The position numbers and the translations under genes were made by a program. The notes under the pieces are model-generated. The model made no database searches and was not told where the DNA came from. It was given only the letters and a program-made list of their open reading frames with translations. From Scortum barcoo (Eukaryota; Chordata; Actinopteri; Centrarchiformes; Terapontidae), in contig CM041547.1 in the NCBI GenBank assembly GCA_023238725.1, forward strand, positions 20,322,744 through 20,386,743: 64,000 nt of DNA, in the 5' to 3' direction. Positions 54,911 through 64,000 of the stretch are shown here, in pieces (positions within the stretch are counted from its first letter, which is position 1; each line of letters starts with the position of its first letter).

Positions 54911-57519
54911 ACATTTTACATCATACATATACATTTACATATACATATACATCATCCACCACAGAAATTTCCCTCTGAAATGTAGTAACCAAAATACTGG
55001 TGCACACATTCACCTCGCACAGGGAGACTCATGGACACTCTCAGTTTCATTAAGCAGCACAGTAGGAGGATCCAGTAGAAGCGAAACAGCCACAGATTTA
55101 CAGATCCAAACAGTTTATTCAACACCAGCGCTGTGTATTGTACAGAACACATTTCCTGTCCAGTGTTGGCCTCTTCCACCGAGTGAACCCACCCACCTCT
55201 GACCCCACTGTACTGCACATCGGAGGTGGGGGGGGGTTAATAAGAAGTGACAAGGAATTTTCAGGCCTCTGCTAAAACTGGGTCCTTTGGGCAACTGACG
55301 GCGAAACATGAAAAGTTTTCCAAACTGTGCTGGAGTTAACCTCTAACTTCTAGCCCCCGTCCCCAAACACGCACACACATACACACACTAATGCTCCTCT
55401 CTTCCACCCCTTCATGAAACGCTGATTGAAAAGACCCTGCAGAGAAGCAGAAATTCCTGATGTATTCCTTGACAGAGAAAGCATAAATAGAAACAAAGGT
55501 GCAGGTGAGATTAAGGTGCCCTCACAGAGAGCAGAACACACCCCCCTACTACAACTGATGGGCTTTCATTCTTTCATTATGCACAAGCTCATCCCCGTCA
55601 CCTCCGCCTCTGTAAACACTTTCTGGTTCTTCCAGTGTACTCGCCCTCCCCTTTACGGCCCTTTTCACATTCACTGCTTCTCCTAACAAAACAAACAGTG
55701 TCTTGGCTGCAACGGATTTTCTGTCTTCTCCTGAAGTTCAAATCAGGTTCTTCCAGATGCACTTAAGCATGTCTCTGGCTGTGGCTCCAGAATTGCCGGG
55801 CAGGAGCGAGAGAGGGGGTGACTTTTGTTTAGAGTCACTGGAGGACAAAAGAAGCTTGATGTCTACATTAAATATTTCAGACTTAATATTTGCACGTGTT
55901 CGGCTATTAATCATCCAGTGAAAACGCCACCTGTCAGAACAAGGATACTGTTCTGGATTGCCCCACTGTCATTGTGGCTCCCGGATAGGGAGTGGCTGCA
56001 TGGATAAGGAGTGCTGCTCAGCCACTAACCCATTTCTTGGAAGAAGTTACATTTGGCCCTGGTGGAGATAAGACTGACAGTGTGTTGAAAGGGGATGAAA
56101 CAGGGTGTTGGGGAGGTGGGGGGGGGTTGTTGAAAAAGCCTCCACTCCTTGCTAGTTTCAGTCATTTTGAGTGTGACAAGTTATTCCAGATTCAGCCAAG
56201 ATATCCTGTAACACAAAAGGCTCGTATCTAATCTTTTAGGTGAGTAATATAAATAGATAGAGACTATTTATGTGGGAAGCAGCCAATGAATCCTGAAATA
56301 ACGTCAGCCACAACTGTGCAAACACACAGTCACACAGGAAAATGAGTCTGCTCTGGGAGCATCGTGCCGGAGCTGATTGTTCCTCTAAAACTCAGCCAAG
56401 GCACGAGAAGTCAGCCACACAGCAGATTCATAGCAGATATAACTGCTAGTGTTTGTTCAGGTGTTGTGGCATGTGCCCCTGCAAGATCACGTGTGGGAAA
56501 GGAGAATATATGTATGCAAGGGTCAACGAGTAACCTTTGGGGAGTGGGACACTGTTGGGAAACTAAGATCTTATTACATGCTTTTACAGCAGGACTGCCT
56601 CTGCAGTTGCTGCAGTGTAGAGTGCATAAAAGATTTTGTACTGGATTTTGGATACACACATATATATGTATTTGTGTGTATATGCACATATAATTCAGCT
56701 GCAACATCTGAATGCTATACAGTGTTTTGTGATTGAAAATACATGAAAACTAGTTATTAACCAGAGATATCTGAATATTTAGCTAAGAGTAGTGGGTGGT
56801 ATCATATTGTTGAAATTCAAATTAAATGTTTGTCATTGTTAGTTAAGATTGCATAATGGATAAATGGTTGAAATCGTTTCCGAAGCTTCCGCAGCCAATA
56901 GCAGAGTGGAATTCAAACTTAACCAAACCAAAACACAAACAGCTCAGTTGTACAATGTTGAATTATATAAGAATTAAGATTAAAATAAACATAACAAAAC
57001 ACGACATGACTGGTTGTGTTGATGAACTGCACTGTACTTTAGTGGGATTTTTCCAAGAAATAAGACATGATTTTCCTTTTTATAACCTTGAAATGAATTT
57101 GTTTGAATTTTGATTAGGCATTGTATGCCTGTGTGCATATCCTCGGCCTCACACATCCTCCTTGCTCTCTAAAAATGGCTCGTGCATAACGTTATAATTT
57201 CCTTTTGCTGCAAACTTTGCTGCAGTGTAGTTCCACTTCTGCATGACTAAACATAATCCCTTTAAAGCAAATATAGATAGAAGATGAAGGTGTGAGGTTT
57301 TGGCCTGAAATGCATGGCCTGAAATGTTTGGAAACCACTGGTCTAAGACAAAATAAATACAACAAAGATGAGATGTAAAAAAAGACCATTTATCAGCTGT
57401 TGACAGGTCTTTTTTGTATTCATTTTGGTTTAGACCAGTGATTTAACTGATAACTGGAAATAAAGGGATGGGAAAACCTGTAAACAATTATCAAGTTTGA
57501 AGCTACCTGCTCTCAGTGC

Positions 57520-57531
57520 GCCATCTAGTGT
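57520..57531 (-). promoter_or_regulatory. CTCF-like motif just past the smarca4 3' end
   Basis: The minus strand reads ACACTAGATGGC and continues GCAC: 11 of 12 positions of CCASYAGRKGGC. It lies about 80 bp downstream of the smarca4 poly(A) signal. Motif only. Confidence 0.35.
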
Positions 57532-57594
57532 ATGGATGCAGTTAGTGCCGGTGACAACCTCTTCAGATGGACAAAGAGAGTGAAGACAACTGAT

Positions 57595-58265
57595 TAATTA
57601 TGAGATGCCTTTATTGTACTTTTTTGGAATCCAGTGACACCGACACGAGAAATGGTCCTATCCCTCCCTCCCCCTTTACATACACAACCTGAGAGGGAGG
57701 GGCTGCAGGGTGGGATGTACCGTGATCCCGCTTGTAGTCTTAAATTAAACACAGAGATAATAGTGAAGACACATCCAGGTGCATTTCCACAGACACGCAC
57801 GACATGCATTCAAAAAGGGACTTCAGGGAACGCAGTGACTCCTGGTTCACATGTACGCTTTGTCTTAAAGTAAAAGACGACAAAATTAATACCACTTAAA
57901 AAAACAGTTAGCTGTCTTTATGGCCCACGATCAGTCTATAATTCAGGCTCTGTCAATTTTCCACTTACAGGAGAAAACAAAAAAGGCAAAGAGACACACT
58001 ACTATTCATACTGGGGAAAAATGGTTTAAATATGGAAGTGAATGGTTCATAGCTTTCATATTTTAGTTTTTTTTTTTTAATTGGTTTTTAATTAATGGTA
58101 TAACTTTAATGAGAATACAACTGTCTCACTAAAAATCAGCTCATCTAGGTAAAACTAGGCCTTTTCCACTGACTGTCTCCCTGCTGTATCTAAGTAAAAT
58201 ATATAAAGTCCAGTCGGGGGGGGGGGGGTTCAGTGGGCCGTTGGTCCAATCACGAGTGGTTCTCT
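57595..58265 (-). other. smarca4 3' untranslated region
   Basis: Follows the TGA at 58,268-58,266. AATAAA on the minus strand at 57,615-57,610 gives a 3' UTR of about 670 bases. It contains a poly-G/C run near 58,217. Confidence 0.6.

Positions 58266-64000
<5,735 letters not shown>

Larger units (their letters stand above)
52260..57590. other. intergenic DNA between ldlr and smarca4
   Basis: Space between the ldlr promoter and the smarca4 3' end. It contains a CAAA microsatellite (52,690-52,717), a family D repeat (54,560-54,910) and a CTCF-like motif (57,520-57,531). Apart from the weak two-exon candidate at 53,377-53,938, I see nothing gene-like. Confidence 0.6.

Overview
This is a nuclear genomic window from a ray-finned fish, most likely a percomorph teleost. 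The evidence is large intron-containing vertebrate genes, an AT-leaning background with many CA microsatellites, and several interspersed repeats I recognise by eye as typical of percomorph genomes. There is nothing bacterial, organellar or viral. Five protein-coding genes can be supported, and I could rebuild every exon in phase.

Layout. 1-18,870: gene desert upstream of s1pr5, with old repeats and some striking perfect hairpins. 19,976-21,103 (+): s1pr5, a sphingosine-1-phosphate receptor with a single coding exon, preceded by an intron in its 5' leader. 24,810-26,995 (-): spc24, a kinetochore NDC80-complex subunit with five coding exons. 29,293-36,504 (-): kri1, a ribosome-biogenesis factor with 18 exons. 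36,510-41,100: repeat-rich intergenic DNA with a LINE fossil and a foldback MITE. 43,425-51,989 (-): the complete 18-exon low-density lipoprotein receptor gene (ldlr), probably with a 2.3 kb 3' UTR to about 41,110 and a recognisable sterol-response promoter at about 52,160-52,240. 52,300-57,590: intergenic. 58,266-64,000 (-): the 3' half of smarca4 (BRG1), running off the right edge.

The genes do not form one pathway. They are a conserved synteny block: S1PR5, KRI1, SMARCA4, LDLR and SPC24 lie together on human 19p13.2. That gene set is what identifies the receptor as S1PR5 and the remodeller as SMARCA4 rather than SMARCA2. The copies probably correspond to the 'a' paralogues of zebrafish, but the suffix cannot be proved from the sequence.

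I found no undescribed multi-gene system. The most interesting points are regulatory and structural: an SRE/Sp1/TATA-like ldlr promoter that resembles the human one; a CDE/CHR cell-cycle element at spc24; a GC-AG intron, an extra NPxF tail motif and a 24-bp minisatellite in the mucin exon of ldlr; paired in-frame splice donors in smarca4; and two back-to-back perfect hairpins at about 6.4-6.5 kb.
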